Part shown: positions 36,902 through 45,753 of the stretch, one piece after another | Position numbering within the stretch: the first letter of the stretch is position 1 | Layout: each line of letters begins with the position of its first letter | Source: a bacterium endosymbiont of Escarpia laminata | Lineage (GTDB): Bacteria; Pseudomonadota; Gammaproteobacteria; Chromatiales; Chromatiaceae | NCBI GenBank assembly: GCA_003660235.1 | Contig: QGON01000060.1 | Coordinates: 52,619-116,618, forward strand | Reading direction: 5' to 3' | Length of the DNA stretch: 64,000 nucleotides | Translations under genes and position numbers: made by a program | Notes under the pieces: generated by a model | Seen by the model: the letters and a program-made list of their open reading frames with translations, nothing else | Database searches by the model: none | Told to the model about the DNA's origin: nothing

Positions 36902-37669
36902 TTATCGTTTATTTCTATTGCGCCACTCGCCCAACTGGGCATACGCCATCACCGCTATGATAGGGAACAGACAGGCAAAGGCAATCAGGCCGAAACCGTC
37001 GAGCAGCGGGTTGCGCCCCGGAATGTTGTTCGACAGCCCAAGCCCCAGGGCTGCCACCAACGGCACCGTGACTGTGGAAGTGGATACGCCGCCGGAGTCG
37101 TAGGCCAGGGGGATGATGGCTTTCGGCGCATAAAAGGTCTGCACAATGACCACCAGATAGCCGGTGATGATATACCAGTGCAGCGGTGTGCCGCTGACGA
37201 TCCGGTAGCTGCCCAAGGCGATGCCGAAGGCAACACCGATGGCGACGGCTATGCGTAAACCCCATTCGCTGATGGCACCGCCTGAAACCTGATTCGCCTT
37301 GATGGCGACGGCGATCAGTGAGGGCTCCGCGATGGCGGTGGAGAAGCCGATGGCGGCGGCAAACAGATAGACCCAGAAATAGTGGTGCCATTGTACGAAA
37401 TCGTGTTCCCCTGTAATGCCGAGAAAAACGGGGTCGGTCAGTTGTCTTGCCATGAGTTTCCCGAGGGGGAACAGCGCCAGATCAAGGCCCTCCAGGAAAA
37501 ATGCCAGTCCGAGCAGCACGAAGATAAAGCCCGTGATGACCTGTCGTGGATTATGCAGCGGCCGACGCAGCACCAGGAACTGAAACCCGAACAGGATGCC
37601 GGCGATGGGCAGAACATCCAATACAGTTTGGGCGAGTACCCCCAGCAGATTGTTCAGCACCGTTATCAC
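36902..37669 (-). CDS. DUF1538 membrane protein (second copy)
   Basis: A 255-residue protein with about seven membrane helices. DUF1538 marks are FLEGLDLALFPLGKLMA, GFSTAIAEPSLIAVA, PLAYDSGGVSTSTVTVPLVAALGLGL, and RNPLLDGFGLIAFACLFPIIAVMAY. The conserved polar helices (AEP, YDSGGV) suggest a transport path, but no substrate is known. GTG at 37669 overlaps the upstream DUF1538 stop (GTGA). It is about 40% similar by eye to its neighbour, so the pair likely forms a heterodimer. Confidence 0.88.
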   Translation of the reverse strand: MITVLNNLLGVLAQTVLDVLPIAGILFGFQFLVLRRPLHNPRQVITGFIFVLLGLAFFLEGLDLALFPLGKLMARQLTDPVFLGITGEHDFVQWHHYFWVYLFAAAIGFSTAIAEPSLIAVAIKANQVSGGAISEWGLRIAVAIGVAFGIALGSYRIVSGTPLHWYIITGYLVVIVQTFYAPKAIIPLAYDSGGVSTSTVTVPLVAALGLGLSNNIPGRNPLLDGFGLIAFACLFPIIAVMAYAQLGEWRNRNKR

Positions 37670-38397
37670 AATAGTATTCCGTAACCCATCACGAAGATCA
37701 TCGGAGTGAGAGAGGCAAATGCGATCAGGCCAAAACCGTCCGTCATCGGATTGCGCCCCTTGATACTGGATGCGAGACCAATGCCGAGCGCGGTCACCAG
37801 AGGGACAGTGATGGTGGAGGTGGTGACGCCCCCGGAGTCATAGGCGATGCCGATGATCTCCCGGGGTGCGAAGGCGGTCATAATCACCACGCCGAGATAG
37901 CCGCCCATGATCAGGTACTGTATCGGCCAGCCCTTGATGATACGCAGGACGCCGATGACGATTGCGAGACCGACGGAGAAGGCCACAGTAAACCGCAAAC
38001 CGCTGGCGTAATCCTCCATGGATTCGATATTATTCTCGATCATGCCGCCAACTGCTGCGGCTTTTGAGGCTTCCTCTGCGATCTTGATTAAAGCAGGCTC
38101 GGCAATCGTGGTTCCGAAGCCGAGGGAGAAAGCGAAAGCCAGGAGCCAGGTGACACTGCCTTTTTTGGCGAAATCCCAAGCCATCGTCTCTCCCAGAGGG
38201 AACAGGCCGATTTTCAGTCCGTGGATGAACATGCTCAGGCCGATAACCACCAGCAGAGTACCGAAGAGCAGGCTGCCCAGATTGGGGATGGGCTGCTGCA
38301 GTACCAGTGTCTGAAAAAAAGCGATGACTGCGATAATGGGGAGCAGATCACGGATACTGTCCAGCAGAGAGGTGGCAAGATGCCGGATCAATCGCAT
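37666..38397 (-). CDS. DUF1538 membrane protein (first copy)
   Basis: A 243-residue polytopic membrane protein with the same motif set as the next gene: MFIHGLKIGLFPLGETMA, LGFGTTIAEPALIKIA, IAYDSGGVTTSTITVPLVTALGIGL, and RNPMTDGFGLIAFASLTPMIFVMGY. It heads an operon of five coupled genes ending with ampD. The ATG at 38397 opens the first predicted segment; a TTG ten codons upstream is possible. Function is unknown; a PII-regulated transporter is the simplest model. Confidence 0.86.
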   Translation of the reverse strand: MRLIRHLATSLLDSIRDLLPIIAVIAFFQTLVLQQPIPNLGSLLFGTLLVVIGLSMFIHGLKIGLFPLGETMAWDFAKKGSVTWLLAFAFSLGFGTTIAEPALIKIAEEASKAAAVGGMIENNIESMEDYASGLRFTVAFSVGLAIVIGVLRIIKGWPIQYLIMGGYLGVVIMTAFAPREIIGIAYDSGGVTTSTITVPLVTALGIGLASSIKGRNPMTDGFGLIAFASLTPMIFVMGYGILL

Positions 38398-38785
38398 AAA
38401 TCGGGAACCCAGAAATAAATTAACCAAACCATAACCCAGGAAGAGGGTTTTGTTAAGAAATTACCGTTCTTCAAGCCGGATTCCTCAGCCGGATCGGGAT
38501 TTTTGATCATGAGATGAGCGCGGCTCGTTAAGCTATCGTCAGGAATGCCGCTATAATTACTGAACCAAATTGAATGCTATGGGATAAAGTGCTAATTTCC
38601 CAGCATCTTGATGGTGGAGCGGAGACACTTAATTCCCAGGATGACCGAAATAGGTGATTTTGTGAAGACATTCGCAGTCATAACAAGGTTGTTGACATAG
38701 TCTCCAAATTGACATGTAAAGTAAATGGAATCGGCGGGTTGAGATAATCCGCCAAACGGCTGAGGCCATTATCACAGTTATCAAT
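38398..38785. other. 388-bp divergent intergenic region
   Basis: Separates the DUF1538 operon (leftward) from the DUF1631 gene (rightward). I see one sigma70-like promoter for the rightward gene (listed separately) and no convincing small gene, repeat or riboswitch. The left part is AT-richer (TTAACCAAACC, TTTTGTTAAGAAATTACC) and may hold the operon promoter. Confidence 0.6.
38692..38720 (+). promoter_or_regulatory. Candidate sigma70 promoter of DUF1631 gene
   Basis: A perfect TTGACA (38692-38697), a 17-bp spacer and TGTAAA (38715-38720, four of six -10 matches), placed 66 bp before the ATG at 38786. A second TTGACA overlaps the spacer end. Confidence 0.5.
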
Positions 38786-41077
38786 ATGCAGCGGCAAGAC
38801 AACATTATCTCTTTCAGTGATTCTGCAAAACGCAAGCGGCCGATCTCTCTTGATGCGAAAGGCCGCAAGATCGTCGACGTTTGTCGCAAACACGTCGTCA
38901 GAACACTCCCCCAATTGATGAGCGGATTGTTCGACAAGCTCGATGACGCAATGTACGAGCTGGCCGACAAGTCCGGCAATGATACCGTGCAGACAACCTA
39001 TTTCGACGCGATGCGTGAGTTGCGTAAGGAGCGGGCTCGAATCGATCGGGTGTTCAGCCGGGAAGTGTTGCAGAAGTTCGACCGTTTCTGGGAGACGGGT
39101 GAGGCACCAGTCAATCAACGGACCTTTGCCGAATTGAGCCGCGACTCCGAGATGTCCCTGCTGGGCGAGGATGAGTTGGAAGACTCTCTGGCCATCACCA
39201 ACATGATCTCCAAAAGCGAGAACCGCTACTCCCGCGAGCTGTATGCCCTGGGACAGCGTTTTGCTCAGCTGACCGGTGATACGAATGAGGTGAGCGAGCA
39301 GCACAATCCGCTTGCCCCCGGCGTGATCTGCAATGCCTTCCAGGAGGCGATGCGGAATGTCGAAGTTGATCTGCCGGTCAAGCTGGTCATTTACAAGCTG
39401 TTCGACAAGCAGGTCATGCACTACATCGGCGGACTCTACGACGAGCTTAATCTGGTGCTGGGTAAGGCCGGCGTCATACCCAAACTGACCCCGCAGGTGC
39501 GGCGCAACCCGGTCTCTCCGGCGGTCAGCCGCGCCCGTCGTGAAGCACAGACCGACGGAAGGGTCGGCGAGGTTGCCGATGAAGGGAGTGACCTGCAAAC
39601 CGAGATTTTCGAGACATTGCAGCAGCTTTTGAATTTGCGACGGGGTGTAGCTCCTGCCGGAGGGCCTGCAGTACCGGGACGGATGCCGCTAGGTACCGGT
39701 GGGGTGCCGGTCTCGGTGCCTTTGGTGGAGACGATCGAGCTGCTCAGTGCGCTCTCCTCTCTGCAGCAATCCAATACAGTGATGGTATCCCTCAATGACG
39801 GGGAAGAAGGCAACCTGCGTACGCGTCTGGCCAGCGATCTGCGCATGTTGGAAGAGGGTGGAACCTATCGGGCGCTGGGAGAGGCAGACAACGATACGAT
39901 CGACGTCATCTCCATGCTCTTTGAGTTCATTCTGGACGACCACAGTTTGCCGGATGCCATGAAGGCCCTGCTGAGCCGCCTGCAGATTCCCATGCTAAAG
40001 GTCGCCATCATCGACAAGACCTTCTTCAGCAAAAAGGTGCACCCTGCAAGACGGCTGCTGAACAACCTGGCACAGGCGGCGATTGGCTGGAGTGATGGCG
40101 GTGACCGCTCGTCCGACAGTCTGTTTGGCGTAATGGAAAATATCGTTAAGCGTGTATTGACGGATTTCGACGACGACCCTGCCATCTTTAAAGCGCTGAA
40201 TGACGATTTCAATGAATGGTGGGAACGCGAGCAGCGTGGCGCGGACGTGGCAGAACAGCGCACCAATCAGGTAACCCGTGGCAAGGAGCAGTTGCGTGCA
40301 GCCAAGGCCGCTGTTACCGATGAATTGAATAAGCGGCTGCAGTTTCAGAAACAGCTGCCCGAAGCGGTAATATCACTATTACGCGACGGTTGGAAAGATG
40401 TGCTGCTACTCAACTATCTGCGGCAGGGGCCAGAGAGTGAAGAGTGGAAGGAGTCCCTGGAGATAGTCGATAAGCTGCTTTGGAGTGTCGCGCCGAAAAA
40501 AGAGTATGCGGAGCGTCAGGAGTTGCTGCGCAATATTCCTGAACTCCTGCGGAACCTGCGGGAGAGACTGAACGCGATCTCTTTTGATCAGCACAAAATG
40601 GCGCGGCTTTTTAAAGAGCTGCAGAATTGCCATATTGCCTGTCTGCGGGGAAAAAGCCTCTCTGCCGGAGTCGATACGGTTACGGATCTGCATATCAGTT
40701 TCCCCGACAGTCAGTTGATCAACCAATCTTCCCTTTTGGTGGAGGATCTCGAATCGGAGACTGTCATTGCGGCGATCCACGATAAGTTCACCGAACAGGC
40801 TGAGTCGTTGGGGATTGGAACCTGGCTCGCACTGTTTGACGGTGAAGAGAAGAAGCGGGTCAAGTTGTCCTGGAAGAGCGATGTCACCGATATCTTGGTC
40901 TTCGTCAACCGCAAAGGGGTCAAGGCCCTTGAGCTGACAATGGATGGCCTTGCCATGCATCTGCGTGACGGCAGTGCCGAGGTGCTGGACGTTACGAATG
41001 CCCCCATTATGGATCGGGCGCTCGGCGCCATGCTGGACGCACTGAAACATACCGGGGCGGCTGCCGGATCGACCTGA
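38786..41077 (+). CDS. DUF1631 family protein
   Basis: A 763-residue, mostly helical cytoplasmic protein. Family marks include ALSRDSEMSLLGEDELEDSLAI (as ELSRDSEMSLLGEDELE near 120), APGVICNAFQEAM near 180, LPDAMKALLSRLQIPMLKVAIIDKTFFS near 395, and a C-terminal PilZ-like region (about 620-730: RVKLSWKSDVTDILVFVNRKGVKALELTMDGLAMHLRDG). Some relatives were labelled thymidine phosphorylase in old annotations, without support. PilZ-like ends bind c-di-GMP in other proteins, which would fit the c-di-GMP enzymes in this window, but the RxxxR site is not obvious here. Confidence 0.85.
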   Translation: MQRQDNIISFSDSAKRKRPISLDAKGRKIVDVCRKHVVRTLPQLMSGLFDKLDDAMYELADKSGNDTVQTTYFDAMRELRKERARIDRVFSREVLQKFDRFWETGEAPVNQRTFAELSRDSEMSLLGEDELEDSLAITNMISKSENRYSRELYALGQRFAQLTGDTNEVSEQHNPLAPGVICNAFQEAMRNVEVDLPVKLVIYKLFDKQVMHYIGGLYDELNLVLGKAGVIPKLTPQVRRNPVSPAVSRARREAQTDGRVGEVADEGSDLQTEIFETLQQLLNLRRGVAPAGGPAVPGRMPLGTGGVPVSVPLVETIELLSALSSLQQSNTVMVSLNDGEEGNLRTRLASDLRMLEEGGTYRALGEADNDTIDVISMLFEFILDDHSLPDAMKALLSRLQIPMLKVAIIDKTFFSKKVHPARRLLNNLAQAAIGWSDGGDRSSDSLFGVMENIVKRVLTDFDDDPAIFKALNDDFNEWWEREQRGADVAEQRTNQVTRGKEQLRAAKAAVTDELNKRLQFQKQLPEAVISLLRDGWKDVLLLNYLRQGPESEEWKESLEIVDKLLWSVAPKKEYAERQELLRNIPELLRNLRERLNAISFDQHKMARLFKELQNCHIACLRGKSLSAGVDTVTDLHISFPDSQLINQSSLLVEDLESETVIAAIHDKFTEQAESLGIGTWLALFDGEEKKRVKLSWKSDVTDILVFVNRKGVKALELTMDGLAMHLRDGSAEVLDVTNAPIMDRALGAMLDALKHTGAAAGST

Positions 41078-41094
41078 CGAAACCTGAAACAACT

Positions 41095-41117
41095 CCCCGA
41101 TTGATCGTTGGGGTTTT
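41095..41117 (+). terminator. Rho-independent terminator of DUF1631 gene
   Basis: CCCCGA (41095-41100) pairs with TTGGGG (41108-41113, one G-T pair) and is followed by TTTT, 17 bp after the stop codon. Confidence 0.65.
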
Positions 41118-41235
41118 CAAATCAAGTGCATTTAGCCGATAGCTCGCCTTCCGTTGACACTTTCCCTCGCTGCAATTAAGTTCGTTCACTGCACCACTGT
41201 TTCCCCAATACACACACTTTAAAGAGATTCAATTC

Positions 41236-41580
41236 ATGAGCGAAAAAATTACCGATTCCGGCTTGAAATATGACGATCTGGTCGAAGGCGACGGAGAAGT
41301 GGCTGCCGCAGGCCAGACTGTCTCTGTGCACTATACCGGCTGGCTTACCGATGGCAGCAAATTTGATTCCTCTGTGGATCGTAACGAACCCTTCAGCTTT
41401 GCTCTCGGCAGAGGGATGGTCATACGGGGTTGGGATGAGGGTGTCACCGGGATGAAGGTGGGCGGTAAGCGCAAACTGACCATTCCGTCGCAGCTTGGAT
41501 ATGGCGCTGCCGGTGCGGGAGGTGTGATTCCGCCGAATGCCACCCTGGTCTTCGACGTGGAACTGCTCTCAGTGAGCTAA
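41236..41580 (+). CDS. FKBP-type peptidyl-prolyl isomerase
   Basis: A 114-residue single FKBP domain without signal peptide, acting on proline bonds in cytoplasmic proteins. It shows the full family pattern: [52 protein letters not shown], and [24 protein letters not shown], with the aromatic pocket residues kept. Length matches minimal FKBPs. Its TAA stop (41578-41580) coincides with the left end of repeat copy 3. Confidence 0.95.
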   Translation: MSEKITDSGLKYDDLVEGDGEVAAAGQTVSVHYTGWLTDGSKFDSSVDRNEPFSFALGRGMVIRGWDEGVTGMKVGGKRKLTIPSQLGYGAAGAGGVIPPNATLVFDVELLSVS

Positions 41581-41744
41581 AGGAACCTCTGAACAAGTCA
41601 TGAACTCGTACCTTGCGTCCAGAATGCCCAGCTTTTTCGTTGCAAATCTTCGCAATAGCCAGCTATTACGTGCGATTTGCGCCTCAAGTCTGAACATTCT
41701 GAATCGCAATCTACTTCGTCCAGACTTATTCAGAGGTTCCATAA
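41580..41744. repeat. 165-bp folding repeat, copy 3
   Basis: It lies exactly between the fkbp stop codon and the nadC start. The outer arms GGAACCTCTGAACAAGTC and GACTTATTCAGAGGTTCC pair with one mismatch. The inner arms GCAAATC (41642-41648) and GATTTGC (41674-41680) pair perfectly. The right terminal repeat contains AGAGG nine bases before the nadC ATG, so the element provides the ribosome-binding site. Confidence 0.88.
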
Positions 41745-41745
41745 A

Positions 41746-42582
41746 ATGATGCTGCCCGCACCGAAGTTGATAACCCGCCAGGTGCGGGATTCCCTCGACG
41801 AAGATATTGGTTCAGGAGACCTTACCGCCGGTCTGCTTAATGTGGATGCTGTCAGCCGGGTCGAGGTGGTCTGCCGGCAGTCCGCCGTCATCTGTGGAAC
41901 AGCCTGGTTCGATGAGGTTTTCCACCAACTCGATCCGGAGATTGTCATCCAATGGCGTGTTGCAGACGGTGATCGGGTGGCGCTGGATCAACAGCTCTGT
42001 ACCCTGACGGGGAACAGCCGCGCCCTACTCAGTGGGGAGCGCACCGCGCTGAACTATCTGCAAACCCTTTCCGGGACAGCGACCCGGGCACGTTTCTATG
42101 CTGATCGGGTGGCGGGAATCGGAGTGCGTATTCTTGATACCCGCAAGACCCTGCCTGGTCTGCGGCTGCAGCAGAAGTATGCGGTAACCTGCGGTGGCTG
42201 TGATAACCACCGCATCGGCCTCTACGACGCGATACTGATCAAGGAGAATCACATTCACGCCGCCGGTTCCGTCGCTGCGGCGTTAGACTCGGCTCAGGAT
42301 TTGGCCCCTGGCGGCGTGGGTATTGAGATTGAAGTGGAATCGCTGGATGAACTGCGCGAGGCGCTGGAAGCCGGTGCGGAACGGGTGCTGCTGGATAACT
42401 TTTCCCTGGATGGGCTGCGTGAAGCGGTTGCTCTTGCATCAGGCAAAGTACGGCTGGAGGCCTCGGGTGGCGTCAATCTGGAGACGATCCGGGGGATTGC
42501 CGAGACCGGGGTGGATGATATCTCCGTGGGTGATCTGACCAAGGATGTTACGGCTGTGGATCTGTCGATGCTTTTTTTCTGA
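41746..42582 (+). CDS. nadC: Nicotinate-nucleotide pyrophosphorylase (carboxylating)
   Basis: A 278-residue quinolinate phosphoribosyltransferase of NAD synthesis, making nicotinate mononucleotide from quinolinate and PRPP. Motifs are [14 protein letters not shown] near the N-terminus, [17 protein letters not shown], the active-site [10 protein letters not shown] with a nearby [25 protein letters not shown], and [24 protein letters not shown]. The start at 41746 (or 41749, adjacent ATG) follows an AGAGG in the repeat. A longer frame from 41677 lies wholly inside the repeat and is not plausible. Confidence 0.95.
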   Translation: MMLPAPKLITRQVRDSLDEDIGSGDLTAGLLNVDAVSRVEVVCRQSAVICGTAWFDEVFHQLDPEIVIQWRVADGDRVALDQQLCTLTGNSRALLSGERTALNYLQTLSGTATRARFYADRVAGIGVRILDTRKTLPGLRLQQKYAVTCGGCDNHRIGLYDAILIKENHIHAAGSVAAALDSAQDLAPGGVGIEIEVESLDELREALEAGAERVLLDNFSLDGLREAVALASGKVRLEASGGVNLETIRGIAETGVDDISVGDLTKDVTAVDLSMLFF

Positions 42583-42608
42583 CCGCTTCCCCTCTTGGAC
42601 TGGACAGC

Positions 42609-42845
42609 TCAAACCCGCTCGTCAAACAGGGTGCCGATGACATCGTCGGCGGTCTTCAGTACCTTGGCCGAGGCCTTGGCCTGGTGCGCCTGCTGATTCA
42701 TCTCCACCATCGCCCGGGAGAGGTCGGTGGGATTCTGTTTTTCGGTCTGGCTGGCGCTGGCAATCTCCGAGGCGACACGGCGCATGCCCTGGAATCCCCG
42801 CTGGATGCCCTGTAGTGCCGGTCCCACGATCGAGTTGATTGCCAT
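42609..42845 (-). CDS. Small flagellar-rod-C-like helical protein
   Basis: A 78-residue protein whose second half (NPTDLSRAMVEMNQQAHQAKASAKVLKTADDVIGTLFD) closely follows the conserved C-terminal helix of flagellar rod and hook proteins (FlgC/FlgE type: ...L..EMV.MI.AQRAYEANAKVI.TAD.ML...L). The first half (INSIVGPALQGIQRGFQGMRRVASEIA) resembles their N-terminal helix. It thus looks like the two coiled ends without the middle domain. No flagellar operon is adjacent. Function is unknown. Confidence 0.7.
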   Translation of the reverse strand: MAINSIVGPALQGIQRGFQGMRRVASEIASASQTEKQNPTDLSRAMVEMNQQAHQAKASAKVLKTADDVIGTLFDERV

Positions 42846-42992
42846 CTGCTGAGCTCTGGTTATAGTTCCTCTAACCGGGTTGTTGGCAGATGTGGTGGAA
42901 TCTTTAGGCAGACCCCCCTGGGTTGTGACGGTCTCCTCAAAAGCTGAGAAATGCGTTCCTGACCAGCTGTTTTTCGGGCTGGGCGCGGAGCA

Positions 42993-44192
42993 TCAGGTCC
43001 ACTCGTGCAGTGGTGGAAAGACCAGTCGCAAACCAACCAGTTGAAAACGCTGCTCAGGTCGGGCGCGATCTCGCAGGCTGGGCCGACGCAGCACCCGCTG
43101 GGTGTGAAGGCTGCCGCCGCGCTGGGTGAAATGGTGCTCGTCAAAATCCGCTTCGGAGGTCTCCCTGGCAGGAAATGGCTGGAAGTCGGGATAGGGGTGG
43201 AAGGGATTGCTGCACCACTCCCAGGCACGCCCCAGGTTTTTTATTACCCCGGTTCGGACGGCAATCTCCCACTGGTATTCGTGTTGCAGCACGGCCCCTG
43301 CGAACTTCCCGCCCAAAGAACTGATCCAATTGGCGAAGGCCTGAGCCTCGTGACGATTGATGCCGGATATCGGTTCATCCGGCGGCAAGTCGCTGGGGCC
43401 GTTGACGCCCATGGCGTACCAGTTCCCCTTTGTGTCCTGGCGCCAGTATTCTGGATGGTTGATGGGGTGTTTTTCCAGCCAGTAACGGCCTGTTTCATCC
43501 CAGAGTTCCGGGTTTTGATAGCCTTCGGCTTCCATGAAAGCGAGGAATTCGGCATTGGAGACCGGATCCAGAGCGATGCGGAAACTGGTGAGTTCCACCG
43601 CCTGGGGCGGTAGTTCGTTGTCGTAGGCGGAGGGGAGATCTCTGGCGCCGACACGGTAGTGTCCCCGGGACAACTCCTTGGTTTCCCAGTGGGGGACGGC
43701 GGCCTTGAGTCTCTGGGTGACCTGGTAGCCGCTGGTGTCGACCTGCAGGCTGCGCTGGTTCAGTAGCAGCAGCATCGTTTCGTAGCGTTTGGCCTGCTCC
43801 TGCAGTAAAAACCACTGCAGCCGTTCATTGGCGAGCAGCGGATGGTCCGGCAGAGTGGCTGGATTGGCCAGCCGCATGAGGTGTTCGTCGCGGATCTCAG
43901 CAGCCCAGTTGAGCAGGTGTTCGGTGGGCGGCAGTTGACTGCACTGCTCCTCGATACTGAGCTTGCCTGGCGTGAACAGGTGGGCGACCCGCTTGCTCAG
44001 ATCATCATCACCGGCCACGATCAGACGCAGCCAATGGAGTTCCTGATAGACAGCTTGGCCAAATTGCCAGTTGAGTGAACCGAGTTCAGGATGGTACTGG
44101 TGAGCCGCTTCCTCAGGAGTGAGAGACTCCACCAGTTGTGCCTGCATTTCATGCAGGTTGCTCAGGGGGCCGAGAATGGCAGATGAGGTCAT
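42993..44192 (-). CDS. EgtB-like DinB/formylglycine-generating-enzyme-like protein lacking iron ligands
   Basis: A 399-residue protein with a DinB-like helical domain (1-150) and an FGE-sulfatase domain (about 185-399: AVELTSFRIALDPVSNAEFLAFMEAEGY, PISGINRHEAQAFANWISSLGGKF, and RGGSLHTQRVLRRPSLRDRARPEQRFQLVGLRLV). EgtB and OvoA share this build and join cysteine or gamma-glutamylcysteine to histidine betaine or histidine. By my alignment the three iron-binding histidines are replaced by Q46 (NWQFGQ), E132 and R136 (EQAKRYETML). It is therefore unlikely to be an active sulfoxide synthase. No egtD is nearby. Confidence 0.8.
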   Translation of the reverse strand: MTSSAILGPLSNLHEMQAQLVESLTPEEAAHQYHPELGSLNWQFGQAVYQELHWLRLIVAGDDDLSKRVAHLFTPGKLSIEEQCSQLPPTEHLLNWAAEIRDEHLMRLANPATLPDHPLLANERLQWFLLQEQAKRYETMLLLLNQRSLQVDTSGYQVTQRLKAAVPHWETKELSRGHYRVGARDLPSAYDNELPPQAVELTSFRIALDPVSNAEFLAFMEAEGYQNPELWDETGRYWLEKHPINHPEYWRQDTKGNWYAMGVNGPSDLPPDEPISGINRHEAQAFANWISSLGGKFAGAVLQHEYQWEIAVRTGVIKNLGRAWEWCSNPFHPYPDFQPFPARETSEADFDEHHFTQRGGSLHTQRVLRRPSLRDRARPEQRFQLVGLRLVFPPLHEWT

Positions 44193-44281
44193 GATGGTGC
44201 GGCTCTTCGATTGTTGCAGGGCGGGCTATGTTAGCCGATGCTGATGATCTGTTCGAGTGCGGGAACGAACGCCTCCGTATT

Positions 44282-44773
44282 TTACAGTCGCGTTTCCGGA
44301 TGAAGATGAGAAAGCAGACGGCTCTTGTCAAACCAGCGCGCAGCGCCGAAACCACCGATAAAATAGAAACGTACCGGCTGTAGTCGGTAGAAGCGAAAAT
44401 TCAGCGTTTCGAAGTAGGGGCGTGTGTCGGGAAAGTCGCGGAAATAACGTTCCACCAGGGAGGGTGCCGGTGTTTCGATCTGTACGGCCCGCGCCAAACA
44501 GGAGAGGCGGGCGAGCTTCTGCACATCTCCGCTCCCCTGTTCCATGACGGTAAGGCAGCAGGTGCTGACTTCGTTCAGGTTTTTTGTATGCTCCGCCAGG
44601 TGCGAGAGCAGTAGAAGCGGATTGCCTTCTCCATCCAGGCAGAATGGCACCACCGAACCGAAGGGAAACCCAGGTTCACCTTTTGATTGGGTGGAGAGTA
44701 CGCCGGAAAAGCTCTCTCTCCAGAGATCGATTGCGGACTGAAGTTGTGTGGTGGCTGCTGGTTCGGATGGCAT
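44282..44773 (-). CDS. Pyridoxamine 5'-phosphate oxidase-like (HugZ-type) split-barrel protein
   Basis: A 163-residue flavin-reductase-like split barrel. FSGVLSTQSKGEPGFPFGSVVPFCLDGEGNPLLLLSHLAEHTKNL is the hallmark N-terminal half of the HugZ/haem utilisation and PNPOx-like family. FYRLQPVRFYFIGGFGAARWFD is the usual closing motif. HugZ members bind FMN or degrade haem; some only bind haem or nucleotides. The C-terminal haem-binding histidine-rich extension of HugZ is absent, and the chain ends HLHPETRL. No haem transport genes are adjacent. Confidence 0.83.
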   Translation of the reverse strand: MPSEPAATTQLQSAIDLWRESFSGVLSTQSKGEPGFPFGSVVPFCLDGEGNPLLLLSHLAEHTKNLNEVSTCCLTVMEQGSGDVQKLARLSCLARAVQIETPAPSLVERYFRDFPDTRPYFETLNFRFYRLQPVRFYFIGGFGAARWFDKSRLLSHLHPETRL

Positions 44774-44904
44774 GATAGGTTGTTGGCGGCGAAGTGTTTT
44801 TTGTGTGGTGGGAAAGATAGGGTATAGAATATCCCAAACAGGGATAAGGTCTCCAGAAATCAGAGTGCGCTGTGTGGCGGCATCTTTGTCCGGTTGCCCG
44901 CGAA

Positions 44905-45219
44905 CTACTGTTGAACCTCGCCGATCTTCTCCCTCACGGAACGTATTTTCTGCTCCAGACGGTTATCCTTGCCAATTCTGATATCAAATTTTAGAGATGA
45001 GTAGATGCGTTTGCAGCCTTGCGCCTCCAGTACCCGGTAGGCCTGCTCGACAAGATCGAGTGCTTCACGAATATCGCCGGTTTCAATAATGGTCCCCATA
45101 GCCGTCAGGCGGTAGCTGATGCCGCTCTCGCGAATCATCTTGATGATCCGGCTGACCTCTGTGCTGACGCTTTCACCCCGGTCGGTGGGGAACATGCTGA
45201 ATTCAAGGAGTACTGACAT
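44905..45219 (-). CDS. MTH1187/YkoF-type thiamine-binding protein
   Basis: A 104-residue ferredoxin-like protein starting MSVLLEFSMFPTDRGESVS. GISYRLTAMGTIIETGDIREALDLVEQAY and RIYSSLKFDIRIGKDNRLEQK are the conserved core of the MTH1187 (DUF77) family. Members bind thiamine or related ligands as tetramers and may sequester or deliver them; the role is not settled. I chose the ATG at 45219 for the family N-terminus rather than the longer frame from 45294. No thiamine transport or riboswitch is adjacent. Confidence 0.85.
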   Translation of the reverse strand: MSVLLEFSMFPTDRGESVSTEVSRIIKMIRESGISYRLTAMGTIIETGDIREALDLVEQAYRVLEAQGCKRIYSSLKFDIRIGKDNRLEQKIRSVREKIGEVQQ

Positions 45220-45753
45220 TGGGTCTACCTCAATTAGGTTTGCTGGGATGGCTGATATAGAGTGACTGTTATTGAATGATTTTGCACGGCCCAAGCGGCT
45301 CTTGGCAGGATGAAGTTCTCAGGTGACCGCCGATATCTAACGCGCGCCTGTTCTCCGCTAATTGTGAATTTTCGGTAGGTCCCAGTTTACAATTATTCAC
45401 AAGTCGTGACTTTGTCAGCTTAGGATAATCCCCTATGCTGGCGTTCTTAAGTACCTATTTAGAGATGGATTATGTCGATTATCAGGGTTCTGGATCCCCG
45501 CGATGGCTATACTGTTAATTTTGTCTGCTGCCGGGAGAAGAATAAGCCGGGAAAATACTAGTGGAGTAACAACTTTGCTTTGATGGGTTTCGACAGGACG
45601 GTAGGGTGGATAAGTGAAACGCATCCACCTTTTCTTGCGACCACTTCGGTGGATGCGCTGTGGCTTATCCACCCTACGGCCGCGACTGCCATATCCATCA
45701 ATATAAACTTGTTAGACTACTAGATTTATCTGACCAATTTCGGGAAAGGAAAC
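45220..45753. other. 534-bp intergenic region with a long inverted repeat
   Basis: Separates the MTH1187 gene (leftward) from the MscS gene (rightward). It holds the inverted repeat at 45601-45677 (separate entry) and AT-rich stretches, including ACAATTATTCACAAG near 45390. I see no credible gene or structured RNA in the rest; weak promoter-like boxes are too common to call. Confidence 0.55.
45601..45677. repeat. 77-bp inverted repeat (GTAGGGTGGATAAG family)
   Basis: GTAGGGTGGATAAG (45601-45614) and CGCATCCACC (45620-45629) are answered by GGTGGATGCG (45648-45657) and CTTATCCACCCTAC (45664-45677), forming a two-part stem. This GTAGGGTGGATxxG...CATCCACC repeat is a familiar dispersed element in proteobacteria. 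Confidence 0.85.

Noticed and set aside
38786..41077. Thymidine phosphorylase label for the DUF1631 protein
   Set aside because: None of the pyrimidine nucleoside phosphorylase motifs are present; the label in some databases is historical.
41677..41745. Longer N-terminus of NadC
   Set aside because: The extra 23 codons lie completely in the 165-bp repeat and the family start is [12 protein letters not shown].
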